Source: Tautonia rosea (GTDB lineage: Bacteria; Planctomycetota; Planctomycetia; Isosphaerales; Isosphaeraceae). Taken from it: a DNA stretch of 64,000 nucleotides. Below, one piece after another: positions 47,239-55,990 of the stretch (the first letter of the stretch is position 1; each line of letters begins with the position of its first letter). Position numbers and translations under genes: made by a program. The DNA lies in NCBI RefSeq assembly GCF_012958305.1, contig NZ_JABBYO010000002.1:558001-622000 (forward strand), read 5' to 3'. Under the pieces are notes generated by a model. It saw only the letters and a list, made by a program, of their open reading frames with translations, did not search any database and was not told the origin of the DNA.

Positions 47239-49605
47239 TCAAAATCGGGTGATCGTCTCGTGCAAGTTCAAGAGGGCCCGACAGATGGCGGTCCAGGCGG
47301 CCACCTCGACACGGTCAAGCGCTTCGGGGACTTGTGCCAGGCCGGTCGAGCACACGGCGGACGCCGCGGTAGGATCGGACTCGTATCGGATGCGGGAAGC
47401 CTCCAGCAACCGTTGCAAGGCCTCTAGCTCAGCATCGCTCGGGTCTCGGGTCAGAGTCGATCGCCAGGCCGATACCATCCGATCGCGATCGGACCCGTCG
47501 TGTTCGAGCAACACTCGGGTGGCAAGAACGCGCGCGGCTTCTACGAAACTCGGATCATTCAGGAGGGTCAAGGCACCAATCGGCGTATTGCTCGAAGGGC
47601 GCCGCGTTGTGCATTCCTCTCGGGTCGGAGCATCGAAGGCGCGGAGCATGGGGTGGAGAAATTGGCGTTGCCAGTGAACGTAGAGTCCTCGGCGGTACTG
47701 GCTCAGATCAGTGTCGGCCTGGTACTGTCGTTTCGGGAAATTCAAGTGAGCATAGTAGCCCTCGGGCTGATAGGGGCGAGCGCTGGAACCGCCTCGCTGT
47801 TCCACGAGTAACCCGCTGATCGCGAGTGCCTGATCTCGGATCACTTCCGCAGGCAGTCGGAACCGCTGCTGGCGGGCGAACAGGTCGTTGCCGGGGTCAG
47901 CCTTGAGCATGGCCGGGTCAGGAATCGACGATTGGCGGAATGCCTTTGAGGTCACGATTAGTCGAATCAGATGTTTGATATCCCAGCCACTCTCGATGAA
48001 TTCCACGGCGAGCCAGTCAAGCAATTCGGGATGGCTTGGCAGTTCCCCCTGCAATCCCGTGTCGTCGAGTGATCGGGAAAGACCGCGGCCAAAAAAATGA
48101 TTCCAGAGCCGGTTGACGAACACGCGAGCCGTGAGGGGGTGATCGGGCCGGGTCAGCCATTGGGCCAGGTCCAGCCGGCTTGCGCGTGATGCTGAGGTTT
48201 TCAGCTCCGGGAGAACTTCGGGAACTCCGGGATCGACCACTTCTCCGGTGGTGTCCATCCAGTCACCCCGGGCCAGAACCCGCGTGATGCGCGGCTCGAC
48301 CGAAACGCTGACCATCGTGCGACGCGATCGCTTGCGGATCGCCTCGCGGCGCTGTTCCAGTTGCTCCAGGTCCTGTTTGTTCGCGTTGTTCCCGGCGATC
48401 GTCAACGCCTCGATCGCCTGCTCGACTTCGAGAAGCGCCTGTCGATCGATCGGGTCGAGGACTTCGATCTCGGGGGCCCGAATCGTGGGCGTTGCGTCTG
48501 GACCCGGGTAAGCCCCTCGCTGTTCCAGATCTGCGAAGAACGCGGCGATCCGATAAAAATCCCGTTGTGTATACGGATCGTACTTGTGATCATGACACTC
48601 GGCGCATCCCATGGTGGCGCCGAGCCAGACGGCCGAAACATTGCGGACCCGATCGGCAGCATACTTGGCCAGGTACTCGCCGTCCTGTGCCCCTCCTTCG
48701 TGCGTTGTTTGGAGTAAGCGGTTATATCCGGACGCAACACGCTGATCGATCGACGCATTCGGAAGCAAGTCCCCAGCGAGTTGCTCATGTGTGAATCGAT
48801 CAAACGGCATATTCTGATTGAATGCCGCGACCACATAATCCCGGTAGGGGGTGGCATGATGCTCCTGGTCACCGTGATATCCCACGGTGTCGGCATATCG
48901 CACCAGATCGAGCCAGAGGATCGCCATCCGTTCGCCGTATCGGGGAGACGCGAGCAGTCGATCAACGAACCGCTCGTACTCTCCTGCCCGATCGTGTTCG
49001 AGCAACTGATTCACGTCTTCAGACTGGGGAGGCAGGCCGGTCAAATCCAAAGCAACCCGACGAGCCAGCGTGACAGGATCGGCTTCTGGGGCAGGGGAGT
49101 GTCCCTCGGTCTCGATGCGGGAGAGAAGGAATTGGTCGATGGGGTTGATCGGCCACGAGGTTTCATGCACCTCTGGCAGCGGTGGCCGAGTAAGCGGAAC
49201 AAAGCTCCAGTGCGGCTGATCCTCCGCGCCTTCGGCAATCCATCGGCGGAGCATCTCGATCTGCTCGTCCGTTAGCTCCTTGCCCGAGTCGGGAGGGGGC
49301 ATCCGATCCAGATCATCCTCGGACGTGATCCGAAAGAGGAGCTCACTGGCTTCGGGATCGTCCTGATCGATGACCCGATACCCTCCTCGATCGGCCCGAG
49401 CGTCCTCCAACTGATCAAGCCTCAGGTTTCCGCGACGGTCTGTTGGATCCGGCCCATGACAAAAGAGACAGTTCTCAGCCAGGATGGGACGAATATCCCG
49501 GTTGAACACGATCGGCGGACCGTCCTCGGAAGCGCCGAATGTCGGGTTCGTCCCGCTGCTGAATGCAAGGAAGCCAACGAGCCCAATCAAGCAGAGGCGA
49601 GGCAT
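47239..49605 (-). CDS. DUF1549/DUF1553 protein with cytochrome-type CxxCH
   Basis: 788 residues from ATG 49605 (signal peptide MPRLCLIGLVGFLAFSSG; a GTG 51 bases upstream is an alternative). Order: PSCyt1-type domain with CLFCH (46-50), which may bind heme c, then DUF1549 (about 150-360, with WPINPIDQFLL, YADTVGYHGDQEH), then DUF1553 (about 510-770, with FVNRLWNHFFGRGL, RLPAEVIRDQAL, LTLLNDPSFVEAAR). A large exported protein of unknown role typical of Planctomycetota. It heads a three-gene operon. Confidence 0.93.
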   Translation of the reverse strand: MPRLCLIGLVGFLAFSSGTNPTFGASEDGPPIVFNRDIRPILAENCLFCHGPDPTDRRGNLRLDQLEDARADRGGYRVIDQDDPEASELLFRITSEDDLDRMPPPDSGKELTDEQIEMLRRWIAEGAEDQPHWSFVPLTRPPLPEVHETSWPINPIDQFLLSRIETEGHSPAPEADPVTLARRVALDLTGLPPQSEDVNQLLEHDRAGEYERFVDRLLASPRYGERMAILWLDLVRYADTVGYHGDQEHHATPYRDYVVAAFNQNMPFDRFTHEQLAGDLLPNASIDQRVASGYNRLLQTTHEGGAQDGEYLAKYAADRVRNVSAVWLGATMGCAECHDHKYDPYTQRDFYRIAAFFADLEQRGAYPGPDATPTIRAPEIEVLDPIDRQALLEVEQAIEALTIAGNNANKQDLEQLEQRREAIRKRSRRTMVSVSVEPRITRVLARGDWMDTTGEVVDPGVPEVLPELKTSASRASRLDLAQWLTRPDHPLTARVFVNRLWNHFFGRGLSRSLDDTGLQGELPSHPELLDWLAVEFIESGWDIKHLIRLIVTSKAFRQSSIPDPAMLKADPGNDLFARQQRFRLPAEVIRDQALAISGLLVEQRGGSSARPYQPEGYYAHLNFPKRQYQADTDLSQYRRGLYVHWQRQFLHPMLRAFDAPTREECTTRRPSSNTPIGALTLLNDPSFVEAARVLATRVLLEHDGSDRDRMVSAWRSTLTRDPSDAELEALQRLLEASRIRYESDPTAASAVCSTGLAQVPEALDRVEVAAWTAICRALLNLHETITRF

Positions 49606-50105
49606 AGGCGGGGCCTCGGTGAGGAGGAGCACGGGGTGGCGTCGAGACACGTTCACGAGAACGCTGATGAGCGTGCGTGGGATGCCCTATTGGGCACTTT
49701 CAAGATCTTAATCTTCAATCGACCACCCTCACAAGCCAATGACGGTCGCTCGGATAGTCGAGAACGGTTGAGTGCCCTCGCCTTGAGGCTCACGCTGCTT
49801 GAGCACCACGAGAGGAACGTCCCGCTTGTGGGATTGAATCGCAGGTTGTCTCCAATTTCCTGTTTGCCCAACCAAGGTTCGTCAGTCTTGCCCGTCGAGC
49901 ATTCGTCTTGAGAAGACGATCTCGGTCTGGGTGGAGTGCGCTGTCCCCTCGTCCCACCGAGCTGACACCTTGACTCTCCCGGCATTGCAGGAGATGATAG
50001 TTTTCTATCACGATAACCAACCTCATTCTCCACAATTGTCTGAACGGTTGGTTTCTGCATCGGCGGTTTCCCCCGTTCTCTCGCCTTCCTGACACCTCTG
50101 GACGA
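49606..50105. other. divergent intergenic region
   Basis: 500 bases between the DUF1549 gene (minus) and tadA (plus). No gene found; promoters for both directions are expected. Confidence 0.35.
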
Positions 50106-50591
50106 TTGGCTTCTCAAGCGTTCTCTACCGGTGACATTGTGGCGATGCAGCGTGCCCTTGCGATGGCCCGCGAAGCGGAACGGTTCGGTGAAGTCCCAGT
50201 CGGTGCCGTCATCACACACGGTGATCGAATCATTGCGGAAGCCTTTAATCTTCGGGAGACATTGTCTGATCCCACAGCTCACGCCGAACGTCTTGCTCTG
50301 TCGATGGCAGGAAAGTCACTGGGGACATGGCGTCTCGATGGCTGCAAGCTTTACGTGACGCTTGAACCCTGTTCGATGTGTGCGGGATCAATTGTTCTTG
50401 CTCGAATCTCCACCGTGTTTTATGGTGTGTCTGATCCCAAAGCGGGAGCCTGCGAATCGCTTTTCCGACTCACCACCGACCGAAGACTGAATCATCAGAC
50501 TGACGTTCGACCTGGACTTCTTGCTGGCGAGTGTGCTGAACTGCTCTCCCATTTTTTTCAAACACTTCGAAAGCGATCTCAGCGTTCGTAA
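50106..50591 (+). CDS. tadA: tRNA-specific adenosine deaminase
   Basis: 161 residues if the TTG at 50106 is used; ATG 50145 is the likely alternative and still includes the domain. TadA deaminates A34 of tRNA-Arg(ACG) to inosine. The zinc/catalytic HAE (59-61 of the longer form) and PCSMC (88-92) motifs are intact, with GEVPVGAV near the N-terminus. The tRNA-Ser gene begins 6 bases after the stop and could share a transcript. Confidence 0.93.
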   Translation: MASQAFSTGDIVAMQRALAMAREAERFGEVPVGAVITHGDRIIAEAFNLRETLSDPTAHAERLALSMAGKSLGTWRLDGCKLYVTLEPCSMCAGSIVLARISTVFYGVSDPKAGACESLFRLTTDRRLNHQTDVRPGLLAGECAELLSHFFQTLRKRSQRS

Positions 50592-50596
50592 CTCCT

Positions 50597-50684
50597 GGAG
50601 GAGTGCCTGAGTGGTTGAAAGGGCCGGTCTCGAAAACCGGTGTACCGGTCTCCGGTACCGTGGGTTCGAATCCCACCTCCTCCG
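50597..50684 (+). tRNA. tRNA-Ser(CGA)
   Basis: 88 bases. Acceptor GGAGGAG pairs with CTCCTCC, discriminator G. The anticodon loop CTCGAAA is closed by CCGGT/ACCGG and gives anticodon CGA (reads UCG). A long variable arm GTACCGG-TCT-CCGGTAC and T-arm GTGGG-TTCGAAT-CCCAC are perfect. CCA is not encoded. Confidence 0.97.
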
Positions 50685-50712
50685 CTAGCAAACCGTTGAG
50701 ACAGTGACCTTT

Positions 50713-50749
50713 ATGCCGAACGCCGCGTCCGGGACGCGGCGTTCGGCAT
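50713..50749 (+). terminator. 17-bp hairpin after tRNA-Ser
   Basis: Arms 50713-50729 and 50733-50749 are exact reverse complements around a 3-base loop. It begins 28 bases past the tRNA, ends in TT, and is followed by a second hairpin. Confidence 0.65.
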
Positions 50750-50751
50750 TT

Positions 50752-50777
50752 CCGGGCCGGCCGCAGGACCGGCCCGG
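50752..50777 (+). terminator. second hairpin in tandem
   Basis: 9-bp perfect stem (50752-50760 with 50769-50777), 8-base loop, immediately after the 17-bp hairpin. Confidence 0.4.
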
Positions 50778-50961
50778 ATCACGTTTCGCTTGTCGAATGC
50801 CGTCGCATGCGGACGCATGTCGGCGGAACGGTGAGAGTATGGGAAGGCATATGCGCCGCGGCCCGTCCGTCGGTCCACTCTACCCAGAATCCCGATCGGT
50901 GAGCCTCCACCTTGTATGATGGATTTGTAACGGAAATGGTGGTATCGATGAGGATCCTGGA

Positions 50962-51876
50962 ATGGACGGCGATGCTGAACACTGGCTCCGGGTCTTCGGG
51001 CGGCTCAACGTGTACCTGGCCCGAGGCGGACCGGCACCCCACAGGCTGCTCCTGCTCCTGGTCCTGCTGGAGATGGCCGAGAAGGGGGAGCTACCGGCCA
51101 GGGTTCTGCGGTTGACGCCGGAACTGGCTTCCCGCTTCTGCTCCTACTGGGGCATCGTCGCCCATCGCAGGACCCAGCGGCCCGAGGTGCGACTCCCGTT
51201 CTTCCATCTCGGCAGCGAGGGCTTCTGAGACGCCTTGCATAAGGACGGCGGGTCGGCGGACACTCCCCGAACGGCACGCTTCGCCTCGTTTGCCCCGACC
51301 TTCGAGGCCGCCCTCCGCGTCCCGGAATTCCGCCGGGCGGCGAGTCGAGTCCTGATCCGTTCCTCCTTCACGCCCCCGGAGCAAGTGGCCCTCGGGATCC
51401 TGGTCGGCGAGCCGGAGCCGACCGATGGGGAGGATGGGACATCAATCGAGGTGGCTCGAAAGTCGGATTCTTGTCGGGCGAGGGGGAACGGGCCCTCGGC
51501 TCGGTTCCGGATCGATGTGGTCGCGGCCTACAACTACACCTGTGCCCTGACGGGCTGCCGCCTGACGACAGTCACGGCCGGGAGCCTGGTCGATGCGGCC
51601 CACATCCGCCAGTTCGCCCGCTTGGGGAGCGACAAGATCGGCTACGGCCTGGCCCTGAGCAAGGACGCGCACTGGGCGTTCGACAGCGGCCTCTGGTCGC
51701 TGACCGACGACTGCCGTGTGATCGTCGTCGTGGGTTGCTTCGTCGAGGAGTGCCCGGACGTTCGCCCGCTCGGCGCGAATCACGGTCAGCAGAACCAGTT
51801 GCCGGCAGGGCGGACCCTGTGGCCGAATCTCGTCAATCTCGCATGGCATCGGCGACACAAGCTTCAAAATGATTAA
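50962..51876 (+). pseudogene. HNH endonuclease gene interrupted by one in-frame TGA
   Basis: One continuous frame except for TGA at 51226-51228. The first part (88 codons) carries the N-terminal domain of McrA-like HNH nucleases: WLRVFGRLNVYLARGGPAPH, LLLLLVLLEMAEKG, VRLPFFHLGSEGF. The second part (from about 51235) holds the HNH core: YNYTCALTGCRL, LVDAAHIRQFARLGSDK, GLALSKDAHWAFDSGLWSL. Homologues known to me read GFW at the stop position, so TGG to TGA is the simplest explanation. It could be translated as two pieces (a TTG lies 4 bases past the stop), read through, or be dead. Likely a restriction-type defence nuclease. Confidence 0.75.
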
Positions 51877-51898
51877 ACAAGTATGCATTTAAATCGGT

Positions 51899-52189
51899 TC
51901 AAACGTCCCGACCACTCGAGCTCCGACTGTCCAAACCTTCGTGACGCATCAGACGATCCAACTTTCGCTCGACTCGATCCAGATCATCGCGCAAAGCGTC
52001 AAGCCGCCGCTCGTGACGCCCGAGCAACGACCGCATACGGGCTTCCACCGATCCAACGATGCCAAAGGCGATCAGGAACATCAAGACAAGTTGGAGCACG
52101 TGAACCACTATCTCCAAACGTTCAGGCGTGTCGGACCGTCGCGTCGGTGAAGAGTCTGAATTGATTGACTCATTCTGACAAGGTGTCAC
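51899..52189 (-). CDS. small membrane-anchored coiled-coil protein
   Basis: About 96 residues from GTG 52189; a longer frame opens at 52240. One membrane span (VVHVLQLVLMFLIAFGIVGS) is followed by a charged coiled coil (RHERRLDALRDDLDRVERKLDRLM). It ends 22 bases from the HNH remnant, convergently. The start is uncertain and no family is recognised, but the span plus heptad pattern is unlikely by chance. Confidence 0.45.
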   Translation of the reverse strand: MTPCQNESINSDSSPTRRSDTPERLEIVVHVLQLVLMFLIAFGIVGSVEARMRSLLGRHERRLDALRDDLDRVERKLDRLMRHEGLDSRSSSGRDV

Positions 52190-52591
52190 TTCAGATTTTC
52201 CGTCCAATGCCAGACGCCGACAAAGCAAGGATGGAGACAACCCACCTGATGGCGACCGGGGCGAAGATTCGAATTGTCCCTGCTTCCATGATCCAAGATG
52301 ATTCTGAAGGGTAGCTCGCGCGAAGTGTTGCAGCTGCAGATGACGGCCGAGAACGCTCGGCCGACCACCATGCCTATGTCTTGGTCGAGGGGAACTCGAA
52401 CGCGATTTGAAGACGCAGTCTGGAGGGGTGGCGCAACGCTCATCGGTTCACGCTGAGAGCAGGAGAGAACCTCGGAGTTTGGCTGTTATCGTCACTTCTC
52501 AGCCGAGATGCTTTAGATCCTCGAGGGTCGTTGTTCGCCCAGTAAGGCGGGGCCCTTTGCGATTCAAGTCCGACGCATCTTGGAGCACCTC
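52190..52591. other. intergenic region in the accessory stretch
   Basis: About 400 bases with no supported gene. It ends with the promoter and ribosome-binding site (GGAG, seven bases before the ATG) of the PEP-CTERM gene. Confidence 0.35.
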
Positions 52592-53374
52592 ATGAGAACA
52601 GAACGCGCATTCCTCATCATCTTCGTAATGCTCGGCGTCGCGAACCGGGCGCAGGCCGAGCTCCTCTCGCCCTCGGTGTCAGTCGCTGGCCGAACCCAGA
52701 ACGAGTGGGCCGAGGCCTGGTGGAACTGGACGTTGAGCTTTCCCGAGGCCTCAAATCCGGTGACAGACACAACCGGGGCCTTCGCGAACCTCGGAGACCA
52801 GGGCAAGGTCTTCTTCCTCGCGGGGCATTTCGGCGGAGCGGGGCCGGTCACTCGCAGGGCCACCGTCCGAAGGAATCAATACCTCTTCTTGCCTCTCGCC
52901 AACGGCGTGACCACCGTGCTCGATTCGAGCTATGGCCCATCGTACGACGAGATGCGACAGGACGTAATCGAGTTCGTCGGCGAGGGCTCCGGCTTCTATG
53001 CCGAGCTCGACGGAACGAGCCTGGCCGGAGGTCGCGATCTGAATGACTGGCTCCAACTCTCTCCCGACGTCTTCACACTGGAATTCCCCCCAGGCGGGAT
53101 CTTCACCGGCGGCGACTACACCGGGCCGATCGATTCGGTCCAGCGGGGATGGTGGCTGATGCTCGCGCCGCTGGAAGTCGGCACCTACACCCTGCGATTC
53201 GGCGGAATGGCCACACCGACCGGTATCTACAGCGACTTCGATCCGAACGTGCAGGACGTGACCTACATCCTCACGGTGGTCCCTGAGCCCTCGAGCCTTG
53301 CCCTCTCGGCATCGGCCCTCGGGCTGGCGGGCGTCGTTGCCCTCATGCGGGGGCGAAGGCCGGTCTCAGTCTGA
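52592..53374 (+). CDS. PEP-CTERM exported protein
   Basis: 260 residues from ATG 52592. A signal peptide (about 1-22, ending AQA-E) and the C-terminal sorting tag VPEPSSLALSASALGLAG followed by a basic end (MRGRRPV) define a PEP-CTERM substrate, processed by an exosortase encoded elsewhere. The central region has TQNEWAEAWWNWTLSFP and a beta-rich body; no enzyme motif is evident. Likely an extracellular matrix or surface protein. Confidence 0.85.
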   Translation: MRTERAFLIIFVMLGVANRAQAELLSPSVSVAGRTQNEWAEAWWNWTLSFPEASNPVTDTTGAFANLGDQGKVFFLAGHFGGAGPVTRRATVRRNQYLFLPLANGVTTVLDSSYGPSYDEMRQDVIEFVGEGSGFYAELDGTSLAGGRDLNDWLQLSPDVFTLEFPPGGIFTGGDYTGPIDSVQRGWWLMLAPLEVGTYTLRFGGMATPTGIYSDFDPNVQDVTYILTVVPEPSSLALSASALGLAGVVALMRGRRPVSV

Positions 53375-53433
53375 TTCTCACCCCGACGCGCCCAGGGTGG
53401 TCGCGTTCACGTTCCCGTCTCGGAGAACACTCG

Positions 53434-53763
53434 ATGGAATGGCTTTCGATGATGTTCGGTGGCGGGAGGGGCTTCGTCGACTCGGCCCTGCTTATCGGGC
53501 TGTTCTGGGCGGCGCTGGTCCATCCGGATCGAATCCGGAGCCTGTACAGCTTCCGCGTCGCTACGATACTCCTTGCTGTGTCGGTCGTCGTGCCGTTGCT
53601 CACCCAACTCGCCTGGCTCCAAGGAACCATCAGGGGGGGTGGAGCCCCCGGGCAGGGGACTGGATTGACGATGGTCGCCCAGGCCGTTCATCCTCTGGTG
53701 CTGATGCTGGCCGTGCTGATTGGGCTCGACTCCGTGACGCCCCGATCCCGGTCCAGAGGCTGA
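53434..53763 (+). CDS. small membrane protein, unknown
   Basis: 109 residues with three hydrophobic segments (about 13-30, 43-63 and 82-100). GGAG lies 10 bases before the ATG. It follows the PEP-CTERM gene by 59 bases. No family recognised. Confidence 0.55.
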   Translation: MEWLSMMFGGGRGFVDSALLIGLFWAALVHPDRIRSLYSFRVATILLAVSVVVPLLTQLAWLQGTIRGGGAPGQGTGLTMVAQAVHPLVLMLAVLIGLDSVTPRSRSRG

Positions 53764-54890
53764 GATGATGTCACCTCAGTGCGCCTGGGTGATATCCTCC
53801 GCCAGCCGGACCAACCTGACTCTCGGAACCACGAAACGCGGTCCTGCGAAGCCTTCTCCAGGGTATGGACTCCCGGGGTCCAGGATCTCATCGGCGCCTC
53901 GGTGTGGCGCCGTTCCCTGGAGGAGGCCGCGATCACTGCCTGAGCGTACCCATCACGTTCTGACAGCATTTTTTTCCGGACTTCGATTGGCGTCGAAGTT
54001 GGGCAGTTTGTGGCTTTCTGTGTAGGATGCGCCCCTCGGCCGGTGGCGCGACGCGGGTCCCATGTGCCACCCGAGTTGTTGCGACGCGGGCGGCATCGGG
54101 TTCCAGATCGCGACCCCAGGGCGGCCAGATATTCTGAAGCCATCCGCCCGCCGAGGGCCGCCCGCACACGACCCTCCCGCCCCCGCCAAGGACACCCGGC
54201 TGCTGAGCACAACCGGAAGGCCCTCTCTCGCGAGGCCGAGACGCTGGTCGGCAAGGCCGACGGCATCCAGGGACTCGACACTCGAAACCGCGACACCAAG
54301 TCCATCGAGCTGGTCCACCGGGTCTGGTCCGGTATGCAAAGTGGGTCATCCACCCCCTCCATCTCATCAGCCTCGTCTGGTCCGACCACGACCGCATCAT
54401 GTCCCTGGACGATCGGCTCGATGACAAGCCCATTGACCGCATGGCCAGGAACGATCCTTCCGTGACCTGATCGCCGCGGCAAAGTGACGGCTTTCTCCCC
54501 GTGGAGAGAAACCCAGGCAGGTCCGGGATTACGGGTGGATCTTCCTGACGCCATTGAAGCTCAATCGCCCCGGTCCAGGGATTTGACCGCGAAGAATTAT
54601 AACCAAAGAATTGCTGTTATAATAAGTAAATCCATGCAAACTAGTTCATGATTGAATTTGATCGTCTCGCGTCTTGATCTGGTGCAACCCCAGCTGACCA
54701 ATGATGTGAGCGGTTTTCGTTTGTTCGGATCACGTTTGGCGGAAATGGGGATCGAGCGTTGCGACTGCCGGCCAAGGTGATGAGCATCTTGCAGACTCGC
54801 ACCCGGTTCTCCATTATAGTTATGAAGCACATGATCATAATTACTAACAAAAACCAAGTATAATCAAACAGGATCAGAAAGGATTGGGAG
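53764..54890. other. long stretch without intact genes
   Basis: About 1.1 kb. Open frames exist but look like noise, and none has a start signal and domain-like content together. Around 54200-54480 there are fragments that read like coding sequence in two phases. The last 300 bases (54590-54890) have AT-rich ends (TTATAATAAG, AAGTATAATC), unlike the rest of the window. Confidence 0.4.
54220..54490 (+). pseudogene. possible decayed coding remnant
   Basis: Two adjacent pieces in different phases look protein-like: EAETLVGKADGIQGLDTRNR continuing to VHRVWSG in one frame, then LVWSDHDRIMSLDDRLDDKP to ARNDPSVT-stop in another. One frameshift around 54330 would join them. I recognise no family; it may be a broken orphan or mobile-element gene. 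Confidence 0.2.
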
Positions 54891-55328
54891 TCAAGGATTG
54901 GAGCCAAGCGGATTGGCGAAATCGACCTCGATCAGGTCGCCGGGAAAGAAGATCCGACTGGGTGAAGGATTGGAGTCGGGCCGATTGGGGTCGTAAGCGG
55001 TCAGGATGCAGGTCTCTCCCGATCGAACCTCGAAGGTTTCTCGGTAGAGGACCTGATCGTCTCGGTTCAGAACCAGCTCGTAGGAACCAGAGCTGAGATC
55101 GAGGACGATTGGATCATACAATTGGTCGTCGATGTCAAAGGTGTAGCCAGCGACATCGATCTGGACATTGGATTCAGTGACATGAATGATCACCTCGCCA
55201 GCTGAGCCGGCTCGGCTGGCGATCCAGGCTAACATCGTTAACCCCAGGACCGTCCCGATCGTATATTGAGCGACACGAGCGATCAGTGCCGACTCTACGA
55301 ATGATAGAATCGAATAAATGACTGACAT
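54891..55328 (-). CDS. membrane-anchored PEGA-like protein
   Basis: 145 residues from ATG 55328 (GAGG nine bases upstream). One N-terminal membrane span (about 18-35: IGTVLGLTMLAWIAS) precedes a PEGA-like beta-sandwich: VIIHVTESNVQIDVAGYTF, DPIVLDLSSGSYELVLNRDD, EVRSGETCILTAYDP. PEGA domains are surface-layer-associated or found next to protein kinases. It lies about 660 bases from an ECF sigma factor and near a giant kinase. The 3' end contains three imperfect copies of AAGGATTGG-AG. Confidence 0.65.
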   Translation of the reverse strand: MSVIYSILSFVESALIARVAQYTIGTVLGLTMLAWIASRAGSAGEVIIHVTESNVQIDVAGYTFDIDDQLYDPIVLDLSSGSYELVLNRDDQVLYRETFEVRSGETCILTAYDPNRPDSNPSPSRIFFPGDLIEVDFANPLGSNP

Positions 55329-55990
55329 GGCATCAATCCTCGCTTGTACGTAACCTGGATTCGCAGCGTCACAAAGGTTGCTCGTTTGAAGTCCGAGCCA
55401 ATAAGGACGATGGGAGAACGGAGTCGGCGATTCCACGGCCGTTCCGAGAACTCCACGATTGGCCAGGTGGGTGCCGGCGGGGCAGGCATCACGATTGGGG
55501 GGTTATTCTCGAAGGACGGAACGACGTGATCGCCGCCGATCGGATTCCCGTGCCCTCGATGTCCGACGGGTGTCGGAATGCGATGAACTCTGGGCAGGCC
55601 GGGTATCGCGATCGAGACGACTCGGCCGCCGTTGTTGTCGAGGTCAGGGGCGATGTCCGGGCCACCCATCGCTCCGGCCACCCCGTACGACACCTGGTCG
55701 AGGTTCGCGGAAAAGCTGGCCTCGGCGACGACGCACCGGGCCCCGGCCCTCGACGATGGATCGCCTCATCGCGGTCTCCTTGGCAGCGGATTTGAGCACT
55801 CGAACCCGGATCAGTGGGGAACCATTGAGAGGCCGGCTTCCGCGGCACGGTCGGGGGACGGGACGGGACTGCCCCAGGGCAATCCGCCGCTCGCGCCGTA
55901 TGGCCGAGGAGGGCTGCGATCAGGACTCCGCCTCTCGGCATACGTATTTAAAGTCTTGCAAACAAAGTGTGACCACGACGCCGAAACCGC
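55329..55990. other. region with a possible frameshifted gene
   Basis: About 660 bases between the PEGA-like gene and the ECF gene. On the minus strand a proline-rich reading (GGPDIAPDLDNNGGRVVSIA ... PSFENNPPIVMPAPPAP) runs from about 55740 to 55400 without a good start. A different phase upstream (from 55941) begins like a signal peptide (MPRGGVLIAALLGHTARA). A frameshift may separate the two. Confidence 0.35.
55400..55941 (-). pseudogene. possible frameshifted secreted protein
   Basis: A signal-peptide-like start at 55941 in one phase, and a coding-like reading ARCVVAEASFSANLDQVSYG continuing to GHGNPIGGDHVVPSFENN in another (about 55760-55480). No single frame joins them. Low confidence. 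Confidence 0.25.

Noticed and set aside
53688-54554. A 288-codon minus-strand frame in the gene-poor stretch
   Set aside because: Composition is erratic (runs of Arg, Ser, Trp), no domain and no ribosome-binding site. It also overlaps the small membrane protein gene.
54597-54907. Short minus-strand frames with a hydrophobic segment in the AT-rich part
   Set aside because: The hydrophobicity comes from AT-rich codons. There is no start signal, and one frame runs into the PEGA-like gene.
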